This document shows, one piece after another, positions 8,304-17,040 of a DNA stretch of 64,000 nucleotides. Origin of the DNA: Limnochordaceae bacterium. Its GTDB lineage: Bacteria > Bacillota > Limnochordia > Limnochordales > DUMU01. Below the pieces are notes generated by a model. The model was not told the origin of the DNA. It worked only from the letters and a program-made list of their open reading frames with translations, and did no database searches. The stretch is taken from assembly GCA_014896305.1 (NCBI GenBank), contig JADBKQ010000002.1, positions 1 to 64,000 of the forward strand, in the 5' to 3' direction. Numbering within the stretch: position 1 is the first letter of the stretch; each line of letters starts with the position of its first letter. The translations under genes were made by a program, and so were the position numbers.

Positions 8304-8671
8304 CGAGGTAACTCTGAAGGCTCCGGCTGAGAGCGCGTATCGGCGTTGGACATCAGCAGCGTGCCAACCAGGGTTCGTGCCTTTGCGGCCTCTGGTTGGC
8401 ATCCGTGTTCTGGAGAAAAAGGTGCAGGTTGCAGGTTTGTGTGAGGCGGGCGTCTCCGCCAGCAATGGCGTCGCGCCAGGGTAGCTCTTCCCCCGGGAGG
8501 TCCGGTCTATTCGGGAACAGGGCGGGAAGGAACTAAAAGCCAATGTGGACAACATACAGGTAGGAATGGGAACGGTGCCGGTTCAGTGTGTATCACGTAC
8601 GTGCGGCGGACGCAAGGCTTGCCCTCCGGTGGAGGGTGTGCGAGAGGCCGACCGGGGGAGGAAACACCTGT
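8304..8671. other. Intergenic region with a 10-bp hairpin
   Basis: I see no credible gene between ypeB and the next gene. A perfect 10-bp inverted repeat (TGCCAACCAG 8362-8371 with CTGGTTGGCA 8392-8401) encloses a 20-base loop. It is not followed by a T run, so it may be a weak or factor-assisted terminator for sleB-ypeB, or an RNA-protecting stem. The right part holds the leader of the next gene. Confidence 0.5.
8532..8560 (+). promoter_or_regulatory. Possible sporulation sigma-E-like promoter
   Basis: CATACAGG at 8553-8560 resembles the sigma-E -10 consensus CATACAnT. An A-rich ACTAAAAG stretch (8532-8539) lies about 14 bases upstream where the -35 would be. It is about 110 bases before a gene whose Bacillus counterpart is expressed in the mother cell. 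The match is only partial. Confidence 0.3.
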
Positions 8672-9763
8672 ATGAAAGTCCCGCCATACTTGTGGCTGAT
8701 CATCGGTCTCGTCTTGGTACTGTGGTTTCATGCGCCCCTGACCTTCCTGTTTTCCCGCCTTTTAATGGTCTTACTACCCTTTTTGCTGGGTGGGATCCTG
8801 GCTGCGCTCTTGGAGCCGACCGTCCGTCGTCTGGAGCAACACGGGCTGCGGCGCTCATGGGCTACGGCGTTGACCATGTTACTGGCATTGGCCGTGGTCG
8901 GTTATATATTGACCGGGGTAGGCATCCAGGTCGCCCGGGAGATCACGGAACTGAATTCTTCGCTCAAGCAAGTACCTCTGGCCGATGCGACCAATAATCT
9001 GATTGGCCGGATCAGCGAGTTCTACCGGGGACTACCGGAGAACGTCGTCACAGCGATCAACCAGAACGTCAACGAGCTATATCGGCGAGCGCAGGATCTG
9101 GTGCAATGGTTGGCGAGTGCAGCCATCACCTGGGCAGGGCAGCTACCACTGTTTTTCATGGTGCTGATCCTGGTTGTGATCAGCTCCTACTTTTTCGCCC
9201 GGGATTGGAGCGGGCTCTGGGGGTCATTGCTGACGCTCTTTCCACCAGGATGGGCAGCCAGGGCCCGTCAAGTCGGCTACCGCATCCGGCAGGACCTGCT
9301 GGGGTACATTCGTGGCGAGCTCTTGATGATGCTAGTCACCGCCACCATCGCCGCTATCGGCCTGTACGTCTTGGGGGTCCGCTATTGGATGACCATGGCC
9401 GTCCTGATCGGGCTGCTCGACCTGCTGCCAGTGCTGGGGCCACCGTTGATCCTGTTTCCCTGGGCCGGAGCCTTGCTACTGATGGGACAATACCGCCTGG
9501 GGCTTTCCTTACTGGCGCTCTATGCCGTGATGTTTGCTGTTCGCCAGCTCTCCGAAGCTTCCGTACTGGGCCATACGGTAGGGATTCATCCCCTCTTGAT
9601 GCTCTTCGGGGTGTACGGAGGGCTGGTGGCTTTCGGGGCATGGGGGGTATTCATCGGCCCTGTTTTGGTCATTACAGGACGAGCTCTGTTCCATGCCTGG
9701 CTCGCCAGCCGTTCAGCGAGTGCGGACGGCCGAACCAGTCGACCTCCGGGCAGCCGCCCGTAG
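8672..9763 (+). CDS. AI-2E family membrane protein, sporulation YtvI-like
   Basis: The 363-residue protein has eight or so hydrophobic helices with the AI-2E/YtvI layout: two N-terminal helix pairs, a long amphipathic middle (about 95-150), then a helix cluster. The region around LLDLLPVLGPPLILFPWA is typical. The family includes the sporulation membrane protein YtvI (about 370 residues), PerM and TqsA-type exporters. Its length and its position next to sleB-ypeB favour YtvI. ATG 8672 follows GGGGGAGG at about 11 bases; a longer frame from 8588 is not needed. Transport substrate is unknown for YtvI. Confidence 0.82.
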   Translation: MKVPPYLWLIIGLVLVLWFHAPLTFLFSRLLMVLLPFLLGGILAALLEPTVRRLEQHGLRRSWATALTMLLALAVVGYILTGVGIQVAREITELNSSLKQVPLADATNNLIGRISEFYRGLPENVVTAINQNVNELYRRAQDLVQWLASAAITWAGQLPLFFMVLILVVISSYFFARDWSGLWGSLLTLFPPGWAARARQVGYRIRQDLLGYIRGELLMMLVTATIAAIGLYVLGVRYWMTMAVLIGLLDLLPVLGPPLILFPWAGALLLMGQYRLGLSLLALYAVMFAVRQLSEASVLGHTVGIHPLLMLFGVYGGLVAFGAWGVFIGPVLVITGRALFHAWLASRSASADGRTSRPPGSRP

Positions 9764-9849
9764 GGAGTGGTTGACTACCACTGACAGTTATGGTAGCATA
9801 TGGGTTGCACACCGGCTGCCCCCGCCGGGAAGATGGGGGGCTGATATTG

Positions 9850-11262
9850 GTGGATCATCCTGGTGTGAAATACCCATCCTCTGAAACAATACCAGAACTC
9901 CCTCTGCGGATCCTGCGAGTCGTTGGCGGTGGGTTGACGACGGCCGTACTCACGTTGGGGCTGGTCGTGGCGATCGCGCGGGGTGTGGAGGCGGAACCCT
10001 GGCTGGCAAGGAGCAGTAGCGGCTCATGGCAGGAGCGAATGTGGGGAGGGATCGTTCCGTCCCCAACGGAAGAGGGATGTGGTTGGTCCGCCTGGCAGAC
10101 ATTTGCTGCCGCTCTCGGATGCGACGATTCTCGAATCCGGGCCGCTTTGGATACAGGTTTCAGTATCGAGAAACGGGCCAGCTTGGCTGATTTATACCAG
10201 CTTACTCTCAAGGCTCAACTTCCCGCTTTGCCCTTTCGGTTTACTTTTACGGGTTTGCAGGACTACCTCTGTGAGCAGCGCCAGCCTATCCTCTTGCAGG
10301 TCCTAACTCCCACCCCGCACTTCGTGGTGGCCGTCCCATGGACAAAAGAGCAGGCGCTCGTGGCCGACCCGGCGCAGGGGTGGGTGTCCGAACCCGTGGG
10401 TACGTTGGCCTCTCGGGCAAGCGGAGCAGCGTTGGTACCCTTGGGTTCCATGGGTGAACCCCAAAGCACGTGGCAGCAGGGACTAGCGAGCTTTTCCGCC
10501 TGGGCCCGCCGGACGAGGGAGTATCTGGCCCGCCACAAGTGGCATTGGGAGCTGGGAATGCGGCTGCAGGAAGCCCAGGAGAGCTGGCAAGGTCTCGTTC
10601 TGGAGTCCCCCGGAGTGTGGCAGCCCGTACGAGTGTACGGTTGGGCCCAACAAGTCGCGACGGTGGGCCAGTTGGTTTGGCAGTCACCCAGGGGGTGGTG
10701 GGCCCAGGTAGAGGTGGCCCTGCCCGTCTGGCAGCGGGCGACTCAGTGCTGGCAGCAGCCCGGCCGACAGGACTGTGTCCTTGGGGCGGATGTGGAAGCA
10801 GCACAGATTCGCTGGCAGGCCGGCTACCAATGGTCGTCATCCCTGGCGTCCCTCCGCAAGCCGAGTCCGCTACCCGCAGACACCCGCCGCTGGGAGTTGG
10901 CGATCGGGTGGCAACCGAAGGTAGCCGGGGCGCCAGGAGGTGAAGAGTGGCAGGGGGTGGTCGGGTTCACCCAAGCGGATGAGCCCGCGATCTGGAGGGC
11001 CGGTGCCGATGTAGCCTTGCCGAGCGGGGCACCGGCTCGGATTGCCCTGACCGCCGGACTCGACCTGGTCTTAACCCCTCACCTGGCCGTGGGCGTGTTT
11101 GGGCGCTGCCCGTTGGGTTCCACCCCGGCCGGGCCACGGCTTACTTTCGGCCTGCGAGGCACTTGGTGGGGCGACAGCGGCACGGGCCGTTTCCTTCAAG
11201 TCTCGGTCGGGGAGGGTTTTGCCGTGCAATGGGGTTGGGTGGGAGATGGGGATAGCGTCTGA
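9850..11262 (+). CDS. Membrane-anchored C39-like cysteine peptidase with strand-rich C-terminal domain
   Basis: After a hydrophobic anchor or signal segment (about residues 20-44) comes a papain-like C39-type domain: C77 in EEGCGWSA, H157 in TPHFVVA and D173 in VADPAQG. This spacing matches the Cys-His-Asp triad of C39 peptidases. The expected oxyanion-hole Gln before the Cys is a Glu here. Residues from about 215 to the end (470) contain many alternating Trp/Val/hydrophobic strands and end in FAVQWGWVG, giving the look of an antiparallel sheet or barrel. No ABC transporter domain is attached, unlike bacteriocin exporters. GTG 9850 (or TTG 9847) follows GGGGGG at 6-9 bases. The function is unknown; extracytoplasmic proteolysis is inferred. 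Confidence 0.65.
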   Translation: MDHPGVKYPSSETIPELPLRILRVVGGGLTTAVLTLGLVVAIARGVEAEPWLARSSSGSWQERMWGGIVPSPTEEGCGWSAWQTFAAALGCDDSRIRAALDTGFSIEKRASLADLYQLTLKAQLPALPFRFTFTGLQDYLCEQRQPILLQVLTPTPHFVVAVPWTKEQALVADPAQGWVSEPVGTLASRASGAALVPLGSMGEPQSTWQQGLASFSAWARRTREYLARHKWHWELGMRLQEAQESWQGLVLESPGVWQPVRVYGWAQQVATVGQLVWQSPRGWWAQVEVALPVWQRATQCWQQPGRQDCVLGADVEAAQIRWQAGYQWSSSLASLRKPSPLPADTRRWELAIGWQPKVAGAPGGEEWQGVVGFTQADEPAIWRAGADVALPSGAPARIALTAGLDLVLTPHLAVGVFGRCPLGSTPAGPRLTFGLRGTWWGDSGTGRFLQVSVGEGFAVQWGWVGDGDSV

Positions 11263-11381
11263 CACCTCTGGCATGGGACGCGGGCGGCAGGAGGCGGCAG
11301 CAAGGCCGTCGTTGAACGGGAGCTGCGGATGCGGTAGGCTGGGGAGCAGTGACACCAGTTGAGGGAGGCGCTCGCCCCGTG

Positions 11382-14300
11382 AAGACCTCGCGGGAGCTGC
11401 CGGGTTCTTTTTGGCCAGCTCATGATCGCCCGTTGCGCCGGGACATCCAGTTTCTCGCGGAGTTGCTGAACGAGGTTCTGATCGTCCAAGAAGGACAGGA
11501 ATTCGTGGACGAAGTGGAGCGTATCCGGCGGTTGGGGGTGAGCTTGCGGCACGGGGGCGGCCAGCGTGTCCGAGATAGACTCCAGCGGCTGATCGGTGGC
11601 CAGTCATTGGAGGAACTGGTCCGGCTCACCCGCGTCTTTTCCATCTATTTTCAGCTCGTCAACTTGGCGGAGCAGCAGCACCGCCTCCGCCGGAAGCGGC
11701 AATACGAGCAACAAGAGGATCAGCCACAACCGGGGTCCATCGAGGCACTGGTCAAGAGCTTGCGGGTATTGGAAGTACGTCCCAGTGTGCTCCAGGATGT
11801 CTTGCGACGAATCCGTATCGAGCTGGTGTTGACGGCTCATCCCACGGAAACCAGTCGGCGGACGGTGTTGGAGATCCACCGGGCAATCGCTGCTTTATTG
11901 GACGAGCGAGACCGTATGCAGTTGAGTCCCAAGGAGATGGCAAGCTGGACCGCGGCCATGCGGGAGCAGATCACACTGCTGTGGCAGACCGATGAACTGC
12001 GGGATCGCCGCCCCAGTGTATTGGACGAGGTGCGAAACATCCTCTGGTATTTTGACCGTGTCCTATTCGACCTGCTGCCGTTGGTATACAGCGAGTGGGA
12101 GCGCTGTCTGCGGATCTACTACCCGTCCATTTCCTTGCCGGAGAACCCGCTACTGCGATTCGGTAGTTGGGTGGGAGGGGATAGAGCGGGCAACCCCCAA
12201 GTCACGCCAGAGGTGATCTGGCAGACATTGCGGCTGCACAAGGCTGCGGTGCTGGATCAGTACATTCGGCGGTTAGACACGCTGGTGGCCCGGTTCAGCC
12301 AAACCGTGGGGGTGATCGGCCTTGATCCGCAGCTGGCAGAATCGTTGCGGCGGGACATGCGACAATTGCCTAGCTTTGCCATTTCGCAAAGAGAACGGAG
12401 CTTCCGAGAGCCATACCGGGCCAAACTGGCGTTCATGGCCCAACGGACCCGGCTCACCCTGGCACGATTGCGGGCCGAGGGGGCCCTGTTGGGCAGCGTG
12501 GAAAGGACCTATCAGGGGGTTTGGCAAGCCCTGGCCAGTTCCCAGGATTGTGGCTATGAGCGGGCCGAGCAGCTCAAGAGCGATCTGATGGTGGTAAAGG
12601 CCGCTTTGGAGCGCCAGGGTAGCGGCATCCTGGCCTCCCAGGAACTAGATGGATTGATACGGCAGGTCACTCTATTTGACTTCTATCTTGTACCGCTGGA
12701 CATTCGCGAACGGGCGGAAAACTTTTCGGCCGCGGCTCGGGAGGTCGCCTATGTAGTCGGTTTAGTTCCCTCCCCAGCAGGGACGGAGCAGGATGGCCTG
12801 CCGGAAGGGGACCGGACACAAGCGAGCTGGCAGTCCATATTGGAGAGCGTTTGGGATGAAACCATGCCCCGGCTCTCGACGGCCCAGCGGTCCCAGCTGT
12901 CTGCTTCAACTCGTGCCGTGCTGGCGATCCTGGACTTGTTCCCGAAAGCTCAGCGACAAATCGCACCCGGAGCCTTGCGACGTCTCGTTTTGACCGGTGT
13001 GCGGGATGTTTACGATCTATTGGCCCCGCTCTGGTTGGCGAGGGTGCTCGCGGGATCTGCGGCAGGCAAGGACGGGAAGCCCGCTACAGACGGCGAAGAG
13101 GAGACGATCGAACTTGTCCCTTTGTTCCAACGCATCGAGGAGCTGCGGGTGGCTCCGGACTTTCTATGGGAAATCTTCCAAAACGGCGCGTATCGGAAGT
13201 ACCTCGAGCGGCGTGGCTGGCACCAGGAAGTCATGATCGACTACTCCGATGCCAACCGGGATGAAGGGTACTTGACAGGCAACTGGGAGATATTCCGGGT
13301 ACAGGAGCGCCTCTTTGAGGTGGGCCAACGGTATGGGGTCAAAGTCCATTTCCTGCACGGCCGCGGCGGGGCCATCGGACGAGGGGGAGGTCCGACGGGG
13401 GAGGCAATTCTAGCCCAACCACCTGGTACCATTGGTGAGCAGATCCGCATCACAGAGCAGGGCGAGGTCATTTCGTCGAAGTATTCCGTCTTTGGAATTG
13501 GCCAGCGGAATCTGGAGCAGGTGGTCAGTGCCTGTGTGGCTGCTGCGCTCCCTACGGAGATCCGGGGCAGAGTACCATCCGCCGTTTACTTGGGCGAGGA
13601 ACAGACAGAGACGATGGCGATGAGTCAATCGGCCCAGACGAAGCCAGGGGCGGCGGCAGTGGCGGCGGATCGGCTCAAAGATGTACCCTATTCAAATGCC
13701 TTGTGGGTCCCAATCGGGTTGCCCAGTCAGGAGGATGTGGAGCGCTGGCGAACCGTGATGGCAGAACTGTCGGAACGGGCTGCCACTGCCTATCGTGGCC
13801 TGGTGGAGCGACCTGAGTTTGCCGAATACCTGGACCAGGCGACGCCTTTGGCCGCGATTTTGACCTTGCGTATCGGCTCCCGGCCACCGGAAACGTCGTC
13901 AGCTATTCCTTCTACCATAGCCTGGGTTTTTGCATGGACGCAATCCCGACACCTTTTGCCGGGCTGGTACGGGGTGGGGAGTGCCATTGATAGCTACCTG
14001 ACCGACTACCCGGATCGCTTGTCGATGCTGCGCCGGATGACAGCCGAATGGCACTTCTGGCGCTCCGTGCTGGACAATCTCCAAATGGCCCTGGCCAAGG
14101 CCGATCTGGAGATTGCCCATAGCTACGCCATGTTGGTGACCAACCCGGCGGGTACGGAACTCTACCAGCAGATTGCCGCAGAGTACCGCCGAACCGAGCA
14201 AGCGGTCCTTCTCCTGACGGGGCAAAGGCGGCTCCTGGACAACAACCGGATGTTGCAGCGCTCCATCTACCTGCGGAATCCGTACATCGATCCCCTCAGT

Positions 14301-14414
14301 TTCATCCAGGTCGAGTTGCTCCGTCGCTGGCGAGAGGATCCTGCCCCACAGTGGGAGCGAGCGCTGCATCGGACGATCAACGGCATCGCGGCCGGATTGC
14401 GGAATAGCGGTTAG
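11382..14414 (+). CDS. ppc: Phosphoenolpyruvate carboxylase
   Basis: This enzyme adds bicarbonate to PEP to give oxaloacetate, the anaplerotic feed of the TCA cycle. Hallmarks are LTAHPTE with the catalytic His (H153), GGDRAGNP, the YSDANRDEGYLTGNW segment (classically YSDSxKDxG), HGRGGAIGRGGGPT, and the C-terminal NGIAAGLRNSG ending. At about 1010 residues it is slightly longer than most bacterial enzymes (870-980). GTG 11382 is preferred because GAGGGAGG lies 10 bases upstream. GTG 11349 is in frame, but its purine run is only 2 bases away. The FBP- or aspartate-regulated status cannot be read from sequence by eye. Confidence 0.95.
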   Translation, partial: KTSRELPGSFWPAHDRPLRRDIQFLAELLNEVLIVQEGQEFVDEVERIRRLGVSLRHGGGQRVRDRLQRLIGGQSLEELVRLTRVFSIYFQLVNLAEQQHRLRRKRQYEQQEDQPQPGSIEALVKSLRVLEVRPSVLQDVLRRIRIELVLTAHPTETSRRTVLEIHRAIAALLDERDRMQLSPKEMASWTAAMREQITLLWQTDELRDRRPSVLDEVRNILWYFDRVLFDLLPLVYSEWERCLRIYYPSISLPENPLLRFGSWVGGDRAGNPQVTPEVIWQTLRLHKAAVLDQYIRRLDTLVARFSQTVGVIGLDPQLAESLRRDMRQLPSFAISQRERSFREPYRAKLAFMAQRTRLTLARLRAEGALLGSVERTYQGVWQALASSQDCGYERAEQLKSDLMVVKAALERQGSGILASQELDGLIRQVTLFDFYLVPLDIRERAENFSAAAREVAYVVGLVPSPAGTEQDGLPEGDRTQASWQSILESVWDETMPRLSTAQRSQLSASTRAVLAILDLFPKAQRQIAPGALRRLVLTGVRDVYDLLAPLWLARVLAGSAAGKDGKPATDGEEETIELVPLFQRIEELRVAPDFLWEIFQNGAYRKYLERRGWHQEVMIDYSDANRDEGYLTGNWEIFRVQERLFEVGQRYGVKVHFLHGRGGAIGRGGGPTGEAILAQPPGTIGEQIRITEQGEVISSKYSVFGIGQRNLEQVVSACVAAALPTEIRGRVPSAVYLGEEQTETMAMSQSAQTKPGAAAVAADRLKDVPYSNALWVPIGLPSQEDVERWRTVMAELSERAATAYRGLVERPEFAEYLDQATPLAAILTLRIGSRPPETSSAIPSTIAWVFAWTQSRHLLPGWYGVGSAIDSYLTDYPDRLSMLRRMTAEWHFWRSVLDNLQMALAKADLEIAHSYAMLVTNPAGTELYQQIAAEYRRTEQAVLLLTGQRRLLDNNRMLQRSIYLRNPYIDPLSFIQVELLRRWREDPAPQWERALHRTINGIAAGLRNSG

Positions 14415-14492
14415 ACCGGTCTAGGCCGCAGCCCAGCCACATAAATGTGCCCGGAGCACGCCATCGGGTTCCGGAAAGGCAGGCGGTGGGGC

Positions 14493-15602
14493 ATGGCACA
14501 AGGGCACGGGCACGGCGGAGCAGCCCACAGACACCCGGCACCCCACTTGACCATTTGGCGGGTAGGAGCGACGCTGGTCGGAACGGTAGTGGGGGCAGGG
14601 TTTGCCTCGGGACAAGAGCTCCACCAGTTCTTCGGGGTGCATGGGGCGGTTGGCCCGGTCGCGGCCTTGCTGGCCGGTGTTCTGCTCGCCGCCGGCCTGC
14701 AGGTTTTTCTGACGCGCCTGCAGGAGAAGACGGATGCCTACCCCGGTGAGACGATTCTGCTCGGGTTTGTCTCACTGAGCCTTCCTATCATGCTGGCAGG
14801 GGGAGGGGCCGCTCTCCAGCAGCAGCTGGGTTGGCCCACGTTCGCCGGCGAGTGGCTATTGGCAGTGGCAGCCGTGGTTGTGTTGTGGCCGGGAATCCGG
14901 GGGTTGACCGCCGCCAACCAGTTCTTTGTTCCGTTGTTGTCTCTTTGTTTCGTCATCGCAGCCGGAGGGGCCGTCGGGTCGAGGTGGGGAGGTGCGGGCC
15001 ACGGCCATCCGGGAAGCGGTCTGTTGCCGGTGCCTGAGCCCGAGGCAGTCCGTGCCAGCCGGCTTTTGGGCAACTGGCTGCAGGATCTCGTCATCTACGC
15101 CGGTTATAACGGTTTACTCGCACTGCCCGTGATAGCAGCACTGGCCCGTAACAGCGAAGCCAGTGCCACCTCCGAGCGTGCTTTGCGCAAAGGGGTATGG
15201 GTGGGAGGACTATATTTGGGGGTGCTGGCAGCCGTTGGGACACTCCTGCTCCTGTGGCCGGCCTCGGGCTCGTCGACCGCGGCTTTGCCGCTCCTGCAGC
15301 AGATGCGTTCCGTACACCCCGCCTTCGGCTGGCTGTACTGGCTCGCGCTGCTGGTCGAGATGTGGAACACAGCGGTGGCTGCGCTTTTTGCGACCGCTGA
15401 CTTCCTGGCCCGGCGGCTAGCCTTTCCGTACCGGTTAAGCACCATCTGGGTGGCTAGCCTAGCGCTGCTGGTGAGTCCCCTGGGGTTTGTGAGTCTGGTT
15501 GGCTCGATTTATCCCGCACTCGGTTACATTGCCTTGCTATGGTTTGGCTGGGTCGGGGCGGGTCATTGGCTGCGGCAACACTGGGGAAGGGAAATGGGGT
15601 AG
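14493..15602 (+). CDS. YkvI-family membrane protein
   Basis: The 369-residue protein has about ten hydrophobic helices. The first contains GTVVGAGFASGQELHQFF, the fingerprint of the YkvI family, distant relatives of LeuT/APC-fold amino-acid transporters. A short His/Gly-rich N-terminus (AQGHGHGGAAHRH) precedes it. ATG 14493 is preceded by GGTGGGG at a short spacing; an in-frame GTG at 14445 has no ribosome-binding site. The family's substrate is not established. It lies 78 bases after ppc and 45 before the next gene, so it may be part of a longer transcript. Confidence 0.75.
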   Translation: MAQGHGHGGAAHRHPAPHLTIWRVGATLVGTVVGAGFASGQELHQFFGVHGAVGPVAALLAGVLLAAGLQVFLTRLQEKTDAYPGETILLGFVSLSLPIMLAGGGAALQQQLGWPTFAGEWLLAVAAVVVLWPGIRGLTAANQFFVPLLSLCFVIAAGGAVGSRWGGAGHGHPGSGLLPVPEPEAVRASRLLGNWLQDLVIYAGYNGLLALPVIAALARNSEASATSERALRKGVWVGGLYLGVLAAVGTLLLLWPASGSSTAALPLLQQMRSVHPAFGWLYWLALLVEMWNTAVAALFATADFLARRLAFPYRLSTIWVASLALLVSPLGFVSLVGSIYPALGYIALLWFGWVGAGHWLRQHWGREMG

Positions 15603-15647
15603 GGAGGGCGAAGTCCCCTTCCAGCCACATGAGCGGCGGGGAAGGCG

Positions 15648-16997
15648 ATGGTGAGACAACCGATGGACATCAACGAGTTGCCGGTGCTAATGCGGGATGA
15701 GCGGACGGCCAGCCGGGAGGAGGGTCGCGAGGTAGACGACTCGATCGCACAGGCCGTGGAGGAATGGCTAACACAGGCTGCTGCCCGGCAAGCGACGGGC
15801 GAAACACTTCCCACTTCTTTCGTCTCTACCGGAGAGCGGTTGTACGAAGCGGTGCAGACCGCGCCTATACGGAAAGACTTTCCCTACGAGGAGCCCCAAA
15901 CCTGGGAAGCCATCTGTGGTGCTTGGTCACAATCTGAAGAGTGCCTCACTCCTCCCCACGGGGCAGAGCTGAGGGATCGCGTTCTGGCCGGCTGGCTGGG
16001 ACGAGCTGCCGGCTGCCTGCTGGGGAAGCCGGTAGAGGGGTGGTCGCGGGAGCGGATTGAACGTCTTCTTGAAGTGAACGGCCTGGCCGAGCTGACGGAC
16101 TACCTGCCCGAGACCGATCAGGGCGATTCCGACCTGACGTTGCGGTGCCCTCCTGGTTGGTGCCGCGGAAGCATTCATGGGATGGTCCGGGATGATGACC
16201 TGGATTATACCGTCATTGCCCTGCGGGTTCTTGAAACCTATGGCTTTGACTTCACTCCTCAACAGGTCGGCGATTTTTGGCTCACTCATCTGCCCTACTA
16301 CAAAGTCTACACCGCTGAACGGGCCGCCTACCGGAACCGCGTAGACGGCATTCTGCCACCCCAGAGCGCTTGGAGGTACAATCCGTATCGGGAGTGGATT
16401 GGGGCACAAATCCGGGCCGATTTGTACGGATATGTATGTCCCGGCGATCCGCGGCGGGCCGCGAGACTCGCCTTCCAGGATGCCACGCTGTCGCACACGG
16501 GCAACGGGGTGTACGGGGCGATGTGGGTGGCAGCTACGGTGGCGGCCGCTTTCGTGACCCGTTCTCCTGTGGAAGCGGTGACTACCGGCTTACAGTACAT
16601 ACCGGCCCGCAGCCGCCTGGCCGAGGCGGTACGAGATTGCCTGGCCTGGAAACGCAGCGAGCCGTCCTGGGCCAGCGCCTGGGCACGCCTCAACGAGCGC
16701 TATGGACAGTACCATCCGGTGCATACCATCAACAACGCCGGCCTGGTGGTTTTGGCGCTTCTGTACGGAGAAGGTGATTTTGCTCGCACAGTAGGGCTCG
16801 CCGTCCGGGGCGGATGGGATACCGACTGCAATGGTGCGACAGCCGGCTCCATCCTCGGGGTCTGCTTGGGAACCCAAGGATTACCCGCTTCTTTGGTCGC
16901 TCCGCTGGAAGACCGTTTGCAGACGGCACTGGCCGACGAAGGGGAGCTTCGTTTCACAGACCTGGCGGCCAGGACCGTCCAGCTGGTGCACGCATAG
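15648..16997 (+). CDS. ADP-ribosylglycohydrolase family protein
   Basis: The protein (449 residues) carries the Mg-binding motifs of the ADP-ribosylglycohydrolase fold. These are LAGWLGRAAGCLLGKPVEG near residue 115, RDDDLDYT near 185, and GGWDTDCNGATAGSILG near 388-404. Members remove ADP-ribose from arginine (as DraG does) or hydrolyse related ADP-ribosyl compounds. The first 100 residues are an extra acidic extension not in the core fold. ATG 15648 follows GGGGAAGG; ATG 15663 is an alternative. It sits 43 bases before the 2-oxoacid:ferredoxin oxidoreductase genes, which may hint at post-translational control of redox enzymes as in the DraG-nitrogenase case. This is inference. Confidence 0.85.
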   Translation: MVRQPMDINELPVLMRDERTASREEGREVDDSIAQAVEEWLTQAAARQATGETLPTSFVSTGERLYEAVQTAPIRKDFPYEEPQTWEAICGAWSQSEECLTPPHGAELRDRVLAGWLGRAAGCLLGKPVEGWSRERIERLLEVNGLAELTDYLPETDQGDSDLTLRCPPGWCRGSIHGMVRDDDLDYTVIALRVLETYGFDFTPQQVGDFWLTHLPYYKVYTAERAAYRNRVDGILPPQSAWRYNPYREWIGAQIRADLYGYVCPGDPRRAARLAFQDATLSHTGNGVYGAMWVAATVAAAFVTRSPVEAVTTGLQYIPARSRLAEAVRDCLAWKRSEPSWASAWARLNERYGQYHPVHTINNAGLVVLALLYGEGDFARTVGLAVRGGWDTDCNGATAGSILGVCLGTQGLPASLVAPLEDRLQTALADEGELRFTDLAARTVQLVHA

Positions 16998-17040
16998 CTT
17001 TGGGTGCCCGGTCCGGCAAACATATCGAGGTGACACCGGC

